From Hansfordia pulvinata (Eukaryota; Ascomycota; Sordariomycetes; Xylariales): 64,000 bases of DNA. The notes below the pieces were generated by a model. That model did not search any database, was not told the origin of the DNA, and worked only from the letters and a program-made list of their open reading frames with translations. A program made the position numbers and the translations under genes. Of this stretch, positions 23,388 to 36,300 are shown piece after piece (position 1 is the stretch's first letter; each line of letters opens with the position of its first letter). Where the stretch lies: assembly GCA_006538405.1 (NCBI GenBank), contig BJKQ01000001.1, forward strand, positions 1,550,001 to 1,614,000. The letters are read 5' to 3'.

Positions 23388-24988
23388 GTCCACGCCTCCA
23401 GCGCCTACTGCAGAGCGGCCCCCTCCGCCCCCCCACTCAGAAAAGGCCATCGGACACGGCAGACAGACCCATCGAGTCTCTTGACTCGTCTTCTGGCTGC
23501 TTTGCCCATCTGCCCCGGCGCTCTCTGTCGCGTCTCGCGTTGTCGCAGCCGCCAAGTAAAATAGGAGAAGGGGAGTCCTGCAGCCGCCAACTCTGACGCC
23601 TTGCAGCGCGCAGGGACGAGGACACCAACCTCCAGCTCGCTAACGATGCATCCAAGATCGGACGCACCTCCACTGCGAGTACTCCGTACATACCCTAAGC
23701 ACTCGCACCTCTTTGCAAAAGCATGACGCTTCCCTGACAGCGTCAGTGCTGATCGGCAGCCCCATCATGCTTCCAGCCAGCTGAGCGGGTCAGCCTTTTG
23801 CATGACCCTCATCAAGGATGTACGACGCACGCCTTAGTCAACACCCGCCGTGCCGCCGTGGCAAAACACCTGCCATCCGAGGCAACAAGAGGAAACCAGG
23901 GAGAACTGACGAGAAGAAAAAAAAAGGGCGGGCTGATGTGGCAGCCGATGATCGCCGCGCTACTCGTAACCCCCACACCGCCGCCACCAGTCCTCGTCTG
24001 CGACGACGCGGTCTGGATGGCCAGAGCCAGCCCGGTGGCGCCAGGGCCGCGACGCTGGTGGAGGGGCCATCGAGACGTGTGTGAGTGTGAGTGTGGGCGT
24101 GGGTGTGAAGCTGTGTGCGTGTGCGTGTGTAACCTGGTTGACGAGCGTGTTGCGTGTCCTGTGTGGCGCTCGACTGCGCGCAACCAGTGCTCGTAGTGTA
24201 TTCTGGCCCGGCCACCCCTTACCCACCCCCTTCTTGTCGATGGGAGACGAGGGGGAGGGGCAAGGAAAACTGTCGATACTTACTCATGCTGTCATTGGCA
24301 GCAATCCAGGCAGCAGGACTTTAAGCCCTCTCCGCTAATCGCCGTCGGCCTGTCCAAACACGCGCTTGACACCAGCTGGATGGCCTCGCCCGCTGGCCGT
24401 AGCCGGGTTCTCTCGCAACCCAAAGAGCGGCGTTGCTGGCGTTCCGCGAAAGCATATACGTAGGGCGGCGACTCGTTGCCTCGTCAGTGGCTCGACTTCC
24501 CTTCGCTTCCCCTCCTTGCCCAACTTTCCCCTTGCCCGTGCTTCTCCTACACCTCCTCGCCCGTTCGTTCCATCGTGACCCGGCAGCGACACACTCGTTT
24601 CAGCGATAGAGAACGCAGACCCAGTCGAGTCGGGCACATTGCTGGACAGACCAGATCACCAGCCAGTCGTTTCCCGGGTTGAGCAACCGCCAATCCCCTC
24701 ACTGGACAGGGGAGATTCGGCGAAGACCAGGCTCTTTATTCATACCTTGCCTCATCTTGATATCCTATCCTGCAGCCTCAAAGACATCCAGCGCGGGCCC
24801 GGCAGACGGCTCGGATCTGAAACCTGCGGCCGTTATTCAGGGGCGCCAGGGCTGTCGGACATTGCGTCACGCTTTGGGTCGCTGGGCACCCGAGTTTGGC
24901 AGGGGACAGTACGACAGGCGGGCGCACCGTTCTTGTTGCTGTTGTTCTCCTCGTCTTGGCGGACATTGTCGACGACGCCGAACGCCAG

Positions 24989-24989
<1 letters not shown>

Positions 24990-25079
<90 letters not shown>

Positions 25080-25100
25080 CATCATCATCATCATCATCAT
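24990..25100 (+). repeat. Compound (CAG)29(CAT)8 microsatellite
   Basis: Twenty-nine pure CAG triplets (24990-25076) run directly into eight CAT triplets (25077-25100). The surrounding open frame encodes polyGln-polyHis, but the flanks show no conserved coding sequence, so I treat it as non-coding or leader DNA. Confidence 0.95.
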
Positions 25101-28100
25101 CGCCACACATTGCGAGCATCGAGCAAACCACCTGAGCAGGGCCAACTGAACCAAGCACCCAAGCCGGACTGGACGCGACCAGGCCGGACCAGACCAGACC
25201 GCCCAGCCCCGCCAGGCCCCCCATCTCGACGCCAGGACCTGCTTACCTCACCTCATAGGCCAGGTCAGGCACCAAGCTTGTCTTCTCGCAACCAACGTTC
25301 ACTGCCTTGGCCTTGGGTGTGTGGAGCAGCGCAAGGCCAAGCAAGACCAAGTAAAATCTGAAAAAAAAAGACAGAATCGCCAGGTCTCACTCGCGCAGGT
25401 TATTCTGCGCATCCCGAGTCTGAGCCTGAGACTGCTGAGACGGACGGCGCGGCGACAAGAAACGCCACGCGCGCGGTCGGGGGCAAAGCCCATTTGCTGC
25501 TCTTCGCCACCTCCCCCCCCTCTCGTACCTTATCAGCGCCCCTCGTCCGCCGCCGGGCCCGGATCCAGACCGACCGAGCCCGCCGACTGTGAGCCTGGGC
25601 CACTGCTTGCGCGCGCGCTGACTTGGGAACGGGGTCGTTGCCTCCCGAGTGTGCTGGCTGCGTCTGTACCACCGATCGGTTGCCAGGGCGGCCGACGTTT
25701 CCTCTCTGCTCGATTTCTGTCCAAGCACACCTGGACACACTCTGGGCACGATTGCCCTGGAGAAGCCTCGCTGTCTCTGCACTCTAGCCCTCCAGGTTCT
25801 CCCTGTTCCCCCTTCTCGAGGGGCTCCAGCACTCTCCCCTTGACTGTGCCTGTCGGGTCTACACAGAGGGTAACTACCTTCCTTGCCGCGAGGTACGAGA
25901 GGTACTCGTACGCCCATCCCACTGCGCCTCCGAAACCCAGCACCTCCCTGGGCTGGACCGAGAACCCCCAGCGGCGCCCTCGCCCCCTCCAGTCAGCCAC
26001 CCACGACACCTCAGCCCGCCGCACAGGCAGCCCCACTTGACCACGTTGCCGGTGGAGGCACTTGGGAACCGGAGCAAGTATCTGTGCAAGTACCCGCGCG
26101 AGCACTCGTACTCGTACCCCCGGCCCTGCGTGTCCTGTCCCTCCGCACATCGTGCACCATCCACCTCCAGCTATCTGCACAAGGCACAGACACACAGGTA
26201 CGACGAGTATCGGCCCCGCTGTAGCATTGTACTCATACCCACAGAGCCCTGGCCATCTTCTAGTCGACGGCGGCTTGGCGCTGAACTGTCAGTTGGGACG
26301 ACTGCTGCATCCATTCCATTGCAGTTGGAATTCCAGCAGGGACCCCGATTGCATAGCGCTAAGCAGGCGGCAGAAGCAGCGGTCGGTCGCAAAGCCAGCC
26401 GCCTGGAAGCGCATTTCGCCTCGCGCCCAGTGCTTTTCTTGGACGGGCAATTGGAAAAACCGGTTTGCGACACGCCGCCCCAGTTCCCGCTCAGGCACCT
26501 ACCACCACCACCACCTCCACCACAGGTACCCGAACAGGGGCCCAGGTACATCCTGCACCCAAAGCCCAGCAGGCGGCCCTCCACCCATTGAAGGTTAAGC
26601 TCCACACCGCACCGCATGAGGCAGCCGTCGGGTGTGACAGCAACCGACGCACTCCAGCATCTCATCATCTGCTCTTCTGGGTCATCAGCCCTGACTCCCA
26701 GTGTGCCCAGTCACCCAGTGTCGACGCCCGCCAATCTGCCACATCGTCGTACGACCGACCGCCCTCCCTCACGCGCTGGTACGCCCGTGTCACGTCTCGT
26801 GTTTGTCGTGCAGGGTGTCCCTCGCCTGTCCAAGATATCTGACGCGTTCGCGCAGCGGAGCAGAAAACAGTAGTGAAGAAGAAGAAACCCCCCGAAGAGC
26901 ACCAGGACGACGACCAGCAATATACGAAACGTCCATCTGCCCACTACCAGCAAACCTCAATTACCTGACCTACATACGGATACATGTAATAAGAATAATA
27001 ATAATCCACTCGCAAACCCACCGCACGCAACTCACACTCCACCAGACCAAGAGCCCCCCTGGAGACCAGCCCCCGCTACCCTGCCCACTCGGCTGACAGG
27101 TCGTCTACCACTTCCCTCTTTCCCGTCTTCGTCCTCGCCATCGCTCTCGCCACGCCTTGCTCGCCTGCCTCTATTGACGTGGGTAGCGCACGGGAGTTGC
27201 ATCCATCGGCGCGCCGTCGGGATTTCTGTCGGCTCGAGCAGAACAGACCAAGCAAAAGAGACATAGAGAAAGAAAGCATCAACGGGCTGCTCGCCGCCTG
27301 CCTCTCCCAGCCGAGACAAGCGCGTCCATCATTCATCCGTCATCCATCTATCACATCATAGTCAGGTCCTGGGTTCCAACCACGGACAGAGCGACTGCTG
27401 ATAAGCACACACGGACTTGGACCTGGCCTGAGCTGTGCCGTGCTGCGCCTACGACGTCGATCACCCCAGCCAGACGTGCCAGAGACTCGACTTCCAGACC
27501 GACCCGCCACGCATCACGCCGCCGCTCGCCTAGCCGTCTTTCTTCCGCACCTCGTCGCTCGTACTGCTCCGTCGCCCTCGTACTCGTCCGCGCCCTCCTG
27601 TGCCCCTCCGTCCCGTGGCAAACATCCTAATCCCCCAACCTCCCATCGCCAGCGCTACGCCGTCTAATCACTTCCTCACCGTCGACTTCCGACCCACGTT
27701 TACGTCAATCAACTCTCCCAGGCGACCCGTGTTTGCTTGCTTGTTCGGCGGCTATCCGGCGACCCCAAGCGTCGATAGTTTCAGTCCCCTGAGGCAGCCG
27801 AGAATCAAGGTGTGGCAATTCGCCATAGTCGACCGCAAAGGATTCCCACGCGGCCACCCAGTGACGAAATACCTAATCCTTCGGCCCTGTCGTCGAATTT
27901 GCAGCTCTGTACTTCTAGCCAGCGGCACGACAAGTACCCTCACAGTCTATTTCGGGTCCTTGTGGAGTGTCGTTTGCAAGGTTCTCGTCGCCCCAAGGGT
28001 ACCACTAGTAGTAGGCGACCGAAGCCCTTCAAGCTTCGAGAAATCCCGTTCCAACGAGTGCCAACCAGCGCCCGAGTTCTCGCACCTGCTCAACGGCCAC

Positions 28101-28646
28101 GCGTCCGTCTCATAGATAGCCTCAAACAAGCCAGGGCGCCCTTCCGGAAGCGTCGAGACCCTCCAGCGTCAGTACACGCTGTCGGCAGGAAACAGCACGA
28201 GCACGAGATCCTGGGATCTCGACACGACAGAGTGCAGGCAGGCCGTGCCGCATCCGAGCCAGTGGTCGGGGATCGTGTTCCCAGGCAACCGGCGTTCAAC
28301 GGTCTGGAAAGTGGATTGACCTCCCCATTGTGGGCTTGTATCCACGAGATTGCGGGCTCGATCTTTGCCCAAGCTGGAACATAGGGCGCAACAAGTCGGA
28401 CCCTAGCCTATCTACACCACCCCGGCGCTCCACCCTGTCCACCACGCTCTCCACCCAGGGCAGTGTCCGTCCACCCTGAATCACGGAGCGTCTACAGGTT
28501 ACGAGGTCTCTGGCGTCGTATCTCGATACCCTTGCGCGCTTGCCCTTGCGCTTGTGGCCACTTGCCGATTCTAGAACAGGGATCAAAGCTGCCCTGGGCA
28601 CTAAGAATAAAACATAAGCCCGCTGGCCCGCGGCACCTCTGTTACG

Positions 28647-30090
28647 ATGTCCTCTTTCAACTACAATCATCCGCTGCCCGAGCCGCCGCACAGTCAACCG
28701 CAACCTCACTCACAGGCCGACTCGACGTTCCCGCAACACAACACACCATTCCCGCCACTTGAAGCGCAGCACCCGCAGCAGCAACGACAACCGCTTCATT
28801 CTGCTCGTTCCCAGCCACCCGTTCAAGTCGACACACAGACGCCAAAACCGCCGCCCGTCGCTCTCGCCTCGCCCAAGCAGGCCTCTCGTAACAAGCCCAG
28901 AGGCTTCAGTTTTCGATCCGACAAATCGCACAAGTCGCACCAAAGCGGCGACAGCCAGAATCGTGTCGACCTACACGAAACCAGTGCCGAAAAGGAGACT
29001 AGGCGAATCCATAGCAAGGCCGACCCGACGCTCGCAATGAACGAGGCAGAACCCGGTGTGTACCTCCCTGAGCAGGTTCCATATTACGAGTGGTCGCACC
29101 CTCATTCCAGTACTCCCTGTACAGTCACTGACATAATCCCTTACCAGCCGTGGTGGCGCGCCTTGCCTCAACCAACGCCTTTTCTCAGCCACTCTCATCC
29201 CTCCAGCACCGGGATGTCCACGGCAATGCCATATGTGAGACCTATGCCCAATACCTCAACTGAGCAGACATCCTGACCCTCGGCAGCTGAACCCGACCGT
29301 TCAAACCCTACGCGAAGCCGGTGGGAGCGACCGCTAGACACAATCAAGAGCTTCGAAAGCGCCATTGACAGTGCCTACAACCGCAAGTCGATCTATAAGT
29401 CAGACTCTGAATCCGTCGCCAACTTCAGCCGGCGGACAAGCCACTATGGCAGTAAGTGCGGACCTTCCGATTATCGTCGCGGCGATTTACTAACGGGGGA
29501 ACTCAGACAATGGCGGCTCTCGTTTCCCACATGAAAGCTACTACGGTTCTCGATCCAGTGTCATGTTGGACAACTCCCGTCAGTCTGTAATGAGCGGGGG
29601 CCCCAGAGATGGCTACTTTGACGGGTATCAAGACCCCAGAAACAGAATGTCGCGAGGCCCCTCGGATTACACGCACCAGCGTCCGGCGGGCGACAGAAAC
29701 GGCTATCCCATTACCAGCAACCACCGGTCATATGAAACAGTCGCATCAGGGTCAGGCGGTAGCGCCAGCTACGGTGAACCTGCGGGGTATCAAACGGATC
29801 CCACTAGCAGCGAGAACAGTTCGATTAACCGTCGTTCGCCTCCCAAGCGCCAGGGACCCAACAATGACTATGGAATCGCGGCCGGACAAGCCCCGCCTGT
29901 CCCAGCAAGCCAAGCAACTCCCAGATTTGCCCCTCCGCCAGACAATGTCGCCGTTCACACGCCGCAGAAGGCCACTGGCGGCGCAGCAGCTGGCAAACTT
30001 TCCAAGGGTGATTCGACAGCAAGCAACAGACCCGGAATGGGAGAGAAGCGCAAAAGTTGGTTCGCCCGGAGATTCAGCAAGAACTCATGA
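28647..30090 (+). CDS. DUF2406 family protein
   Basis: Four exons, 28647-29055, 29148-29234, 29287-29451 and 29507-30090, give 414 residues with GT-AG introns of 92, 52 and 55 bp in consistent phase. The N-terminal 90 residues are Pro/Gln-rich. The DUF2406 domain follows (about residues 93-230), with the diagnostic KSHKSHQSG, ETSAEKETRR, SKADPTLAMNEAEP and SNPTRSRWERPLDTIKSFE blocks split across three exons, which validates the splicing. The tail is a disordered Ser/Gly/Pro region ending in a basic motif (KRKSWFARRF). Yeast members of this fungal family are poorly characterised; a peripheral plasma-membrane or stress role is only speculative. The next gene, VMA21, is convergent. Confidence 0.9.
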
Positions 30091-31407
30091 TCCAATGCAA
30101 AACGCAGCACCGGCGCGTGGAATGCATGTTTGACGAACATTTTCTTGATATTGTTAAGAGATACCCAGCGGCGAATAATCGATACTTGCAATTCTCGGGA
30201 GGGTTGTCGCTGGCGAGGAACCAGAAATTGGCGGGCCCAGATCAGACTCAACTGGGGAGGACGGCGTTCAAGCGCAGACACTGAGCCCACCGAAAGAGGG
30301 GGGAACTACACGATCCTTTGGCTTCCATTAAATACGAGATGTGGCGGTGGCCTGCCAGTCATCCCTCGGCCATCTCGGCAGATTGGAGTTGTGTCGCACA
30401 GACGGAAGCACTCGGAGGTCCGGGCGAGAAAGAGCACTACTACAACGCGCCGACACACATCAACTTTCCTATTTCAATCAAAGCATACGAACCGCAAAAT
30501 CAAGATGGAAACCAGGATTATCAGACCGGACGGGCAGACGTTGGCCAAGCTCCACGGAATATCTTTAATGCTACCCCTCTCTGGGCACCCCTGGACAAGG
30601 CAGCTTCTGGTTCAGAGCTGTGTTTGGACGAAGTAACGACGAGAGGGGCCCGGAATGAATCGCGGCATGGATAGTGTTGCAGTCCCTCAAGCCCAGAGCA
30701 TATGAACAGGGGTGGAGGGCTGCGGTGTGGGTGAAAAGTTGCGCTACAGCAAATATAGAAGGGCGTTTGCTACGCACCGTTACGGCCTCAATGGAGATTC
30801 GCCCGAATTGTATAGTGCCCTCGACCGTACTGGAGACTCGCAAGAAACCTGGGGTGGGTTTTGCAAATGCTGCAGACGTACAGATCTATAGCTGCAGGGA
30901 CCATGCCCTTTTGCAAACCTTGCACGGTCGGTAGTACGCCCCTGGCTGTATGGATACGATGAGACTATCCATCACCTTCGTCTTGAGGAGTTGCATCGAT
31001 ATTGTGATGATTTTTGGCTATCGTGGTGCTCGAGATTCTGCAACGGAACAAAAGTTGTGAACACTCCTCGCAATTCGTCCGTGAATAGAAAGGCAAGGCG
31101 AGACAAGCAAAGCGCGTAGACGACTGCTATGATCTGGCAAATTACTGGTTCTCAGCCGATTTCTGCTGCGAGCCTAGATCCGAAGCCCGGCCTTCCAGCG
31201 TCGCTGCACCAGCTGTTCGGTTTCCGACATCATTTCGCTCCTTTCTCTGCCCGTTTGCCTCTCGTCACCACCGCGCGCGAGACATGGACTCTTCACAACG
31301 AGATAGCATAGCCGCACCCGGAAGAGAGCCCTGGTCCTTTATCCCCCCCTTCTTTTTTATTTTGCGCGCGCCCAGACACATATTCTTTCGTCCGTGGGGA
31401 TCTTTCT
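30091..31407. other. Convergent 3' intergenic region
   Basis: Between the stop codons of the DUF2406 gene and VMA21. Nothing coding was recognised. It presumably holds both 3' UTRs. Confidence 0.6.
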
Positions 31408-31692
31408 TCAGCGATCCTTCTTGCTCGTCGCCCCGGAGGAGGAGGAGCCCGCCTTCTTCTTGCCGCCGCCGCCGCCGCTCTTGTTGTCCTGGCCGTCGCC
31501 GTCTTCCTGGTCCTCCACCATGGCCACGACGACGTAGCCGATCAGGACGACGTTGGCCATGAGGGCGGCCAGGCCGCCGGCATAGGTTGTGTTTCCTGTT
31601 GGGGTTGTGGCGGGTGTGTCAGCGATTTTTTTTATTCATTTCAATTTTGTTCTTGAAGTATGTAAGCGAAGGGGGTGGCCTGGCGGGGAAGA

Positions 31693-31746
<54 letters not shown>

Positions 31747-32146
31747 GCACGCGCGCCTGGACCAAACGCCAGGGAAAGAGAGAGAGAGTATGTGTGGTGA
31801 TTTCGTTCCTGCGAGTTCCCCCTTCTCCATCTTACCGTTGAAGACGTTGTTGACGGTGGCAAAGTAGGAGCCGATGGGCAGGACGATCATGGCAAAGGTG
31901 AAGGCCAGGAGCTTGACGAGGACGTCGCTGTTCGGGTTTGACGGGGAGGGCTGTTAGAGGAACTGGTTCCGTCATTCGAGGGGGGAGCAGGCGGAGGGGG
32001 GAGACTGACAAGGGGACGGTCGGCCGGCTCGCGGCAGACGCGGAGGCGCCGGCGGTGGTGCTGCTGCTGCTGGTGGTGCCATCGTGGATGGGCTCGTCGC
32101 GGTCGAGGACGGTGCGCTCGTTCGAGATGATGCGGCGTGTCGCCAT
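31408..32146 (-). CDS. vma21: Vacuolar ATPase assembly integral membrane protein VMA21
   Basis: ER chaperone for assembly of the V-ATPase Vo sector. Three exons (32146-32010, 31927-31836, 31595-31408) give 138 residues, with introns of 82 and 240 bp in phase. The start MATRRIISNERTVL, the first membrane segment (VLVKLLAFTFAMIVLPIGSY), the loop FATVNNVFNG and the second membrane segment (GGLAALMANVVLIGYVVVAM) are typical of fungal Vma21. The acidic/glycine-rich tail ends in KKDR, which fits a dilysine ER-retrieval signal (KKXX). The N-terminal Ser/Thr/Ala-rich stretch makes it slightly longer than usual. It is divergent from FUN30. Confidence 0.95.
31697..31743. repeat. (TC)23 dinucleotide repeat in VMA21 intron 2
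   Basis: 47 bp of alternating TC on the plus strand, (GA)n in the transcript, within the 240-bp second intron of VMA21. Confidence 0.95.
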
Positions 32147-33325
32147 GTTGGGTGTCTGGTTTAGTTGAACGAGTCGGCTCCTTGGAGGTCCGGGTGGGGA
32201 TCGATGCGGGATGTCTGGAGGCAGATGGGCGCGACAGAGGCGAAGGAGGGGGTCGTGGTGGCAGGCAGTGGGATCGCGGCGTTGTATGCGGCGACGATGA
32301 TGCTATTGGTGATGATGATCGATGACTGCAGGTCGCGACCCTGCCGGAGCTGGCGCTGGTGTATGTAGCTTGGATACCGGGGAGTACTTTTAGGTACCTG
32401 CAAGGCTGGATGATCTACCACGATGCGATGCGATGCGATGCGATTGCGATCGTGGCAAAAGGGCCACTTGAGAAGGGGATTGGCGCTTCTGAGTTGACTC
32501 GTCCCTGATTCTTTGTCCTAAACTTGCATACGTCAACGAGGCGCTATCTGCATGACTTTGAGATACAGATAGATTTTCTATGATTGTTCTAGATGATGTA
32601 TATACCTAGCCAACTGCTCGAACATTCGAGGGTGGCCAATCCTGGCGCTACGCCCTTAATCCATTTGAAGGGTCTGCCTCCTCGTGCAAGTACCGGATCG
32701 GATTTGAGGTACCTTCAAGTACTCAACTAATTACGCCGTAAAGGGAAAGAGACCCGCGTCGACCACAAGCGTGAGCCGCGTCTGGGGCAAGCGCGTCCTG
32801 GGCCTGTCCCACCTTTGGCTGCCCGGTGACGAGACGCCAGAAAATTCGGGGGGGCAAAGGAGAAATCAAAGACGCACTTCGTACATGCAGCCCAGCCCAG
32901 CCCAGTGCACTTCCCGAATGAGCACCCTCCCGTCGCTTCATCTGCTCGACAGCGCTCGTTACTCTCGACTTGACTTTGCCAACCACCAGTCTCACGGCAT
33001 TCCCACTCGACCGACCTTGCCAGTATCAGCCTCGGGCTGCATCCGCTGCAGACTCGCGTTGCTCGTTGGCTAGCTTCAGCTCAGACGCAGAGCGATTCGG
33101 GCTGCCGTCTGCCCAATAGCCCACGCTCATTGCGCGTTACACCGGTTCTCTGCCCTTCCACAAACGCCAACATCCGCTTCCGACCCATGCCGCCTCTTGC
33201 TTGACAAACGACAGAGACAGTCCCGCTCTCTCGCCCGGCTGGCCCCCTTGCAGCCACCAATTCGTTCTTCCAGGTCGAACCCGCCGGTCGTCGCTGGACG
33301 ACCGTCTTCCCAGATCCAGCACAGC
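32147..33325. other. Divergent promoter region between VMA21 and FUN30
   Basis: About 1.2 kb shared upstream region. It contains a GATGC-type pentamer repeat at 32418-32455 and GGTACC-type sites near 32391 and 32707. The ORF of FUN30 is open upstream of its ATG (to 33197), but no in-frame ATG precedes 33326 in that stretch. Confidence 0.6.
32418..32455. repeat. (GATGC)n pentamer tract with inverted-repeat ends
   Basis: About five GATGC/GCGAT units are bounded by CCACGAT on the left and ATCGTGG on the right, so the block as a whole has inverted 7-bp ends. It lies about 270 bp upstream of the VMA21 start. Confidence 0.75.
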
Positions 33326-36300
33326 ATGGCTGGAAGAAGAGCAGACCTGTCGAGCGGGTCGCCCTCAACCCCTCCTGCTGGTGCGACTGCCAACGGCTCG
33401 GGACGCCCTGCTGCCGCTGCCAAACGCGACAACTACCTCGAGGACATCGATGACGACGATCTCGAGGAGCTAGCCGCCGACAACGTCCCTTGCTCTTCTC
33501 CCTTCTTCACCCAGCCCACACAAATCCTCAACCACACAACCCAACCCACGCAAATCCTCAACCACACAACGCAGCCGACACAAATCCTCGAGAAGCCAAC
33601 GCTCGTCAGATCCTCCCCACCAGCCCCAGCCACGCCTGGCTCGGCAATCGAAGTGCCCGCTTCCTCCCCTTTTCAGAGCAAGTCTGCTTCCGGGCCCAGG
33701 GAATCGCCCGCCGCCATGGCTCCCCATCAAAAACCCGTGGCTGGCGGAAGACTAGCCTCGCTCATGGCTCCCGCTGGTACTGCTTTCAGATCTCCGGCCG
33801 CACAGAAGCAAGACGTGCGCAATCGCCCAGCCGTCAAGGCTAAGGCTCTGCCTTCTTCCGACGACGACCTCAACAAGGACTACAAACACCACGACAGCTC
33901 AGAAGACGAATCGCAGCCGATGCGCGGGGACATAAGACCCTCCTCCTTTGCAAAGCGGGAGTCTTCTTCCATTGCGGCGCCCCGGTCGGGTCTTGCGCCC
34001 GCCCCGAGCGCCAAAGTCGACGCCAAGAATGACATTACCCTAGCGGATATCCACGATATCAGGCTGCGATACCTGACCAGGGATCTACACAAGATTGCGG
34101 TCAAATCCAAGCCTGACATCACTTTCCGCGCCTGCAAAATCGCCCTGCAAAAGACGCAACCATGGCAGGTCGGTGCAGCCCTCAAGATTCTCAACATCAG
34201 GCCCTTGATCAATCCTCCCAAGACTAGCCCAGTAAAGCCCAGGCTCCCACAAGCCTCACAAGATCAAGATGAGAACGATCTCGACGAAAGCCCCGAGAAG
34301 CCTGCCGTCAAGTCCGGTGTTCTCCAGTCCAAACTTGACCTTGACAGATTCTCTTACAAAAAGCCCGACTCTTCGGCGCCGACATCAAGCAATGTTGCTA
34401 GCCAGGAGCGGAAGTCTGCAGCGCCCAAGAGGCGTCTGATCCAAGGTCGTCAAAAGCGTTCCCCTTCCCCGCCACCTGTCTTTTCTGTGTCCTCGTCGGC
34501 CACTTCTCCACCCACTTCACCTGCTTCGACTCCTGGCAGGGCGCAGGCCAAACAGGCGGCCGCTGTCGAGTCAGATGACGAGGATGCCGATGTGCAACCC
34601 AAACCCCGCCGTCGCCTCATGAAGGGGCGCCGCGCCCGTTCTCCCCCATCCCAGGCCATCACAATCGATTCGGGCTCGGAAGAAGAGGTTCCGGCTGCTC
34701 AGCCAACTCGCCCATTGAAACGAAAGGCAGAGACCCAGGAACGAGGTACTATTGAAGTCCAGGACGACTCTGAAGACGAATTGGCTTCGGCATCCCCGCC
34801 GGCATACGCCACCAAGAGAGCAAAGCAGGAGACCAGCGGCTCGCCTGCTGCGCCCGAGAGCAGCCCCGTGCTCGACTACCTGAACCGATGCACGATCGAA
34901 GAGCTGGGCCGAATGATCGGAAGCCCGGAAGATTCCAAGCTCATGGTTTCTGCCCGTCCATTTACTACAATCACCGAGGCTGAGGAGGTTTCGCGAACGA
35001 GCAAGCCGAAGAGCAAGAGAGGCCGATCCACGCGCACGGAGATTGGCTCAGCCATCGTCGAAAAGCTTGTCTCTTGGTTTGATGCTTTTGAGGCAGCTGC
35101 CAACGTCATCAATGAGTGCTCCACGCGCGGTGCGATGCTCTCGTCCAAGATGGACATGTGGCCCCTGGACAAGAATGGCATCCCCAAGAAGAACTCCGAG
35201 TCGTTGGAGCTGCCTGTTCCTGAGCAGCCGCCGCTTATGGACGCCGAGAACGTGAAGCTCAAATCGTATCAGCTGGTCGGCCTGAACTGGATGACATGCC
35301 TGTACGATCTTGGCTACAGTGGAATCCTGGCTGATGATATGGGTCTTGGCAAGACCTGCCAAGTGGTGTCCTTTATATCCCAACTCGTGGGAACGTACGA
35401 CGGCGAAGACGAAGCTCCCTGGCCCAACCTGGTGGTCGTGCCTGCCAGTACTCTTGAGAATTGGCTGGCGGAATTCGACCGGTTCGCACCGGATATTACC
35501 GTCACAACCTACTCTGGCACCAAGCGACGGGAAATTGACCCTGAAGATGCCCGGGAGTCCCATGTCGTCTTAACCACATACTCCCAGTTGGAAAGAAACA
35601 AGGCCGACGTGGAATGGTTGCAGCAACTCGATCCCCATGCAGCGATCTTTGATGAGGGTCACCGGCTCAAAAACCCCGCCACGAACATTTACAAGAAGCT
35701 GATGAAAATACCCTCGCAATGGCGTCTCATTCTCAGCGGCACCCCGGTCCAGAACAACCTAAAGGAGCTCCTGAGTCTGCTTCACTTCGTCGAGCCCACC
35801 CTCTTCAAGGGCAGCGACTTCGAAAGGCTGCAGACCATCTTCGAAGCCAAAGTTCCCAACAAGGACGTCCACAACTTTGCCGCCCTTGCCAAAGAACGTG
35901 TCGGCAATGCCCGAGCGATCATGGCGCCCTTCATCCTGCAGCGCCGCAAGGACGATGTGCTTGAACTGCCGAAGAAGGTCGATCGAAATGAAATCGTCGA
36001 GATGAGCGCGGTACAGAAGTCGATTTACGACGAGATCCGTGGTGAGTTCGTCGAGGAACAGGCGACCAAGAAGAAAGTGTCAAACCCCTGGATGCAGCTT
36101 CGGAAAGCGGCCATTCACCCCAGCTCTTCCGCAGGCATTTCACCGACAAGGTCGTTGAGAAGATGGTCAACCTGCTTTGGAAGAGCTGTTCGGAATACGA
36201 GCTCAACGTACAGCACAAGGACGACAAGCACAAGGGCAAGCTGCTGGAGGACATGCTAACCAAGTCCGACTTTGACCTGCACCTATGGTGCAAGGAGTTC

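Larger units (their letters stand above)
17793..28646. other. 10.8-kb gene-poor region
   Basis: No gene is supported between eL33 and the DUF2406 gene apart from a weak hypothetical ORF at 20349. The region contains G25 at 22008-22032, a compound (CAG)29(CAT)8 repeat at 24990-25100, seven exact TACGAGTAC copies between 22062 and 26116, and GGTA/TACC runs near 22370-22410. From about 24.3 to 28.6 kb the plus strand is pyrimidine-rich and could include a long 5' leader of the DUF2406 gene. Long minus-strand ORFs here translate to low-complexity, non-conserved sequence. Confidence 0.6.

Noticed and set aside
24639..25361. PolyGln/polyHis ORF
   Set aside because: Its length comes from the (CAG)29(CAT)8 repeat. 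The flanks are Pro/Arg low complexity with no conservation evident.
36050..36130. Small intron explaining the FUN30 frame change
   Set aside because: The only GT...AG pair nearby is about 21 nt, far too short, and would delete conserved residues; a single missing base fits better.
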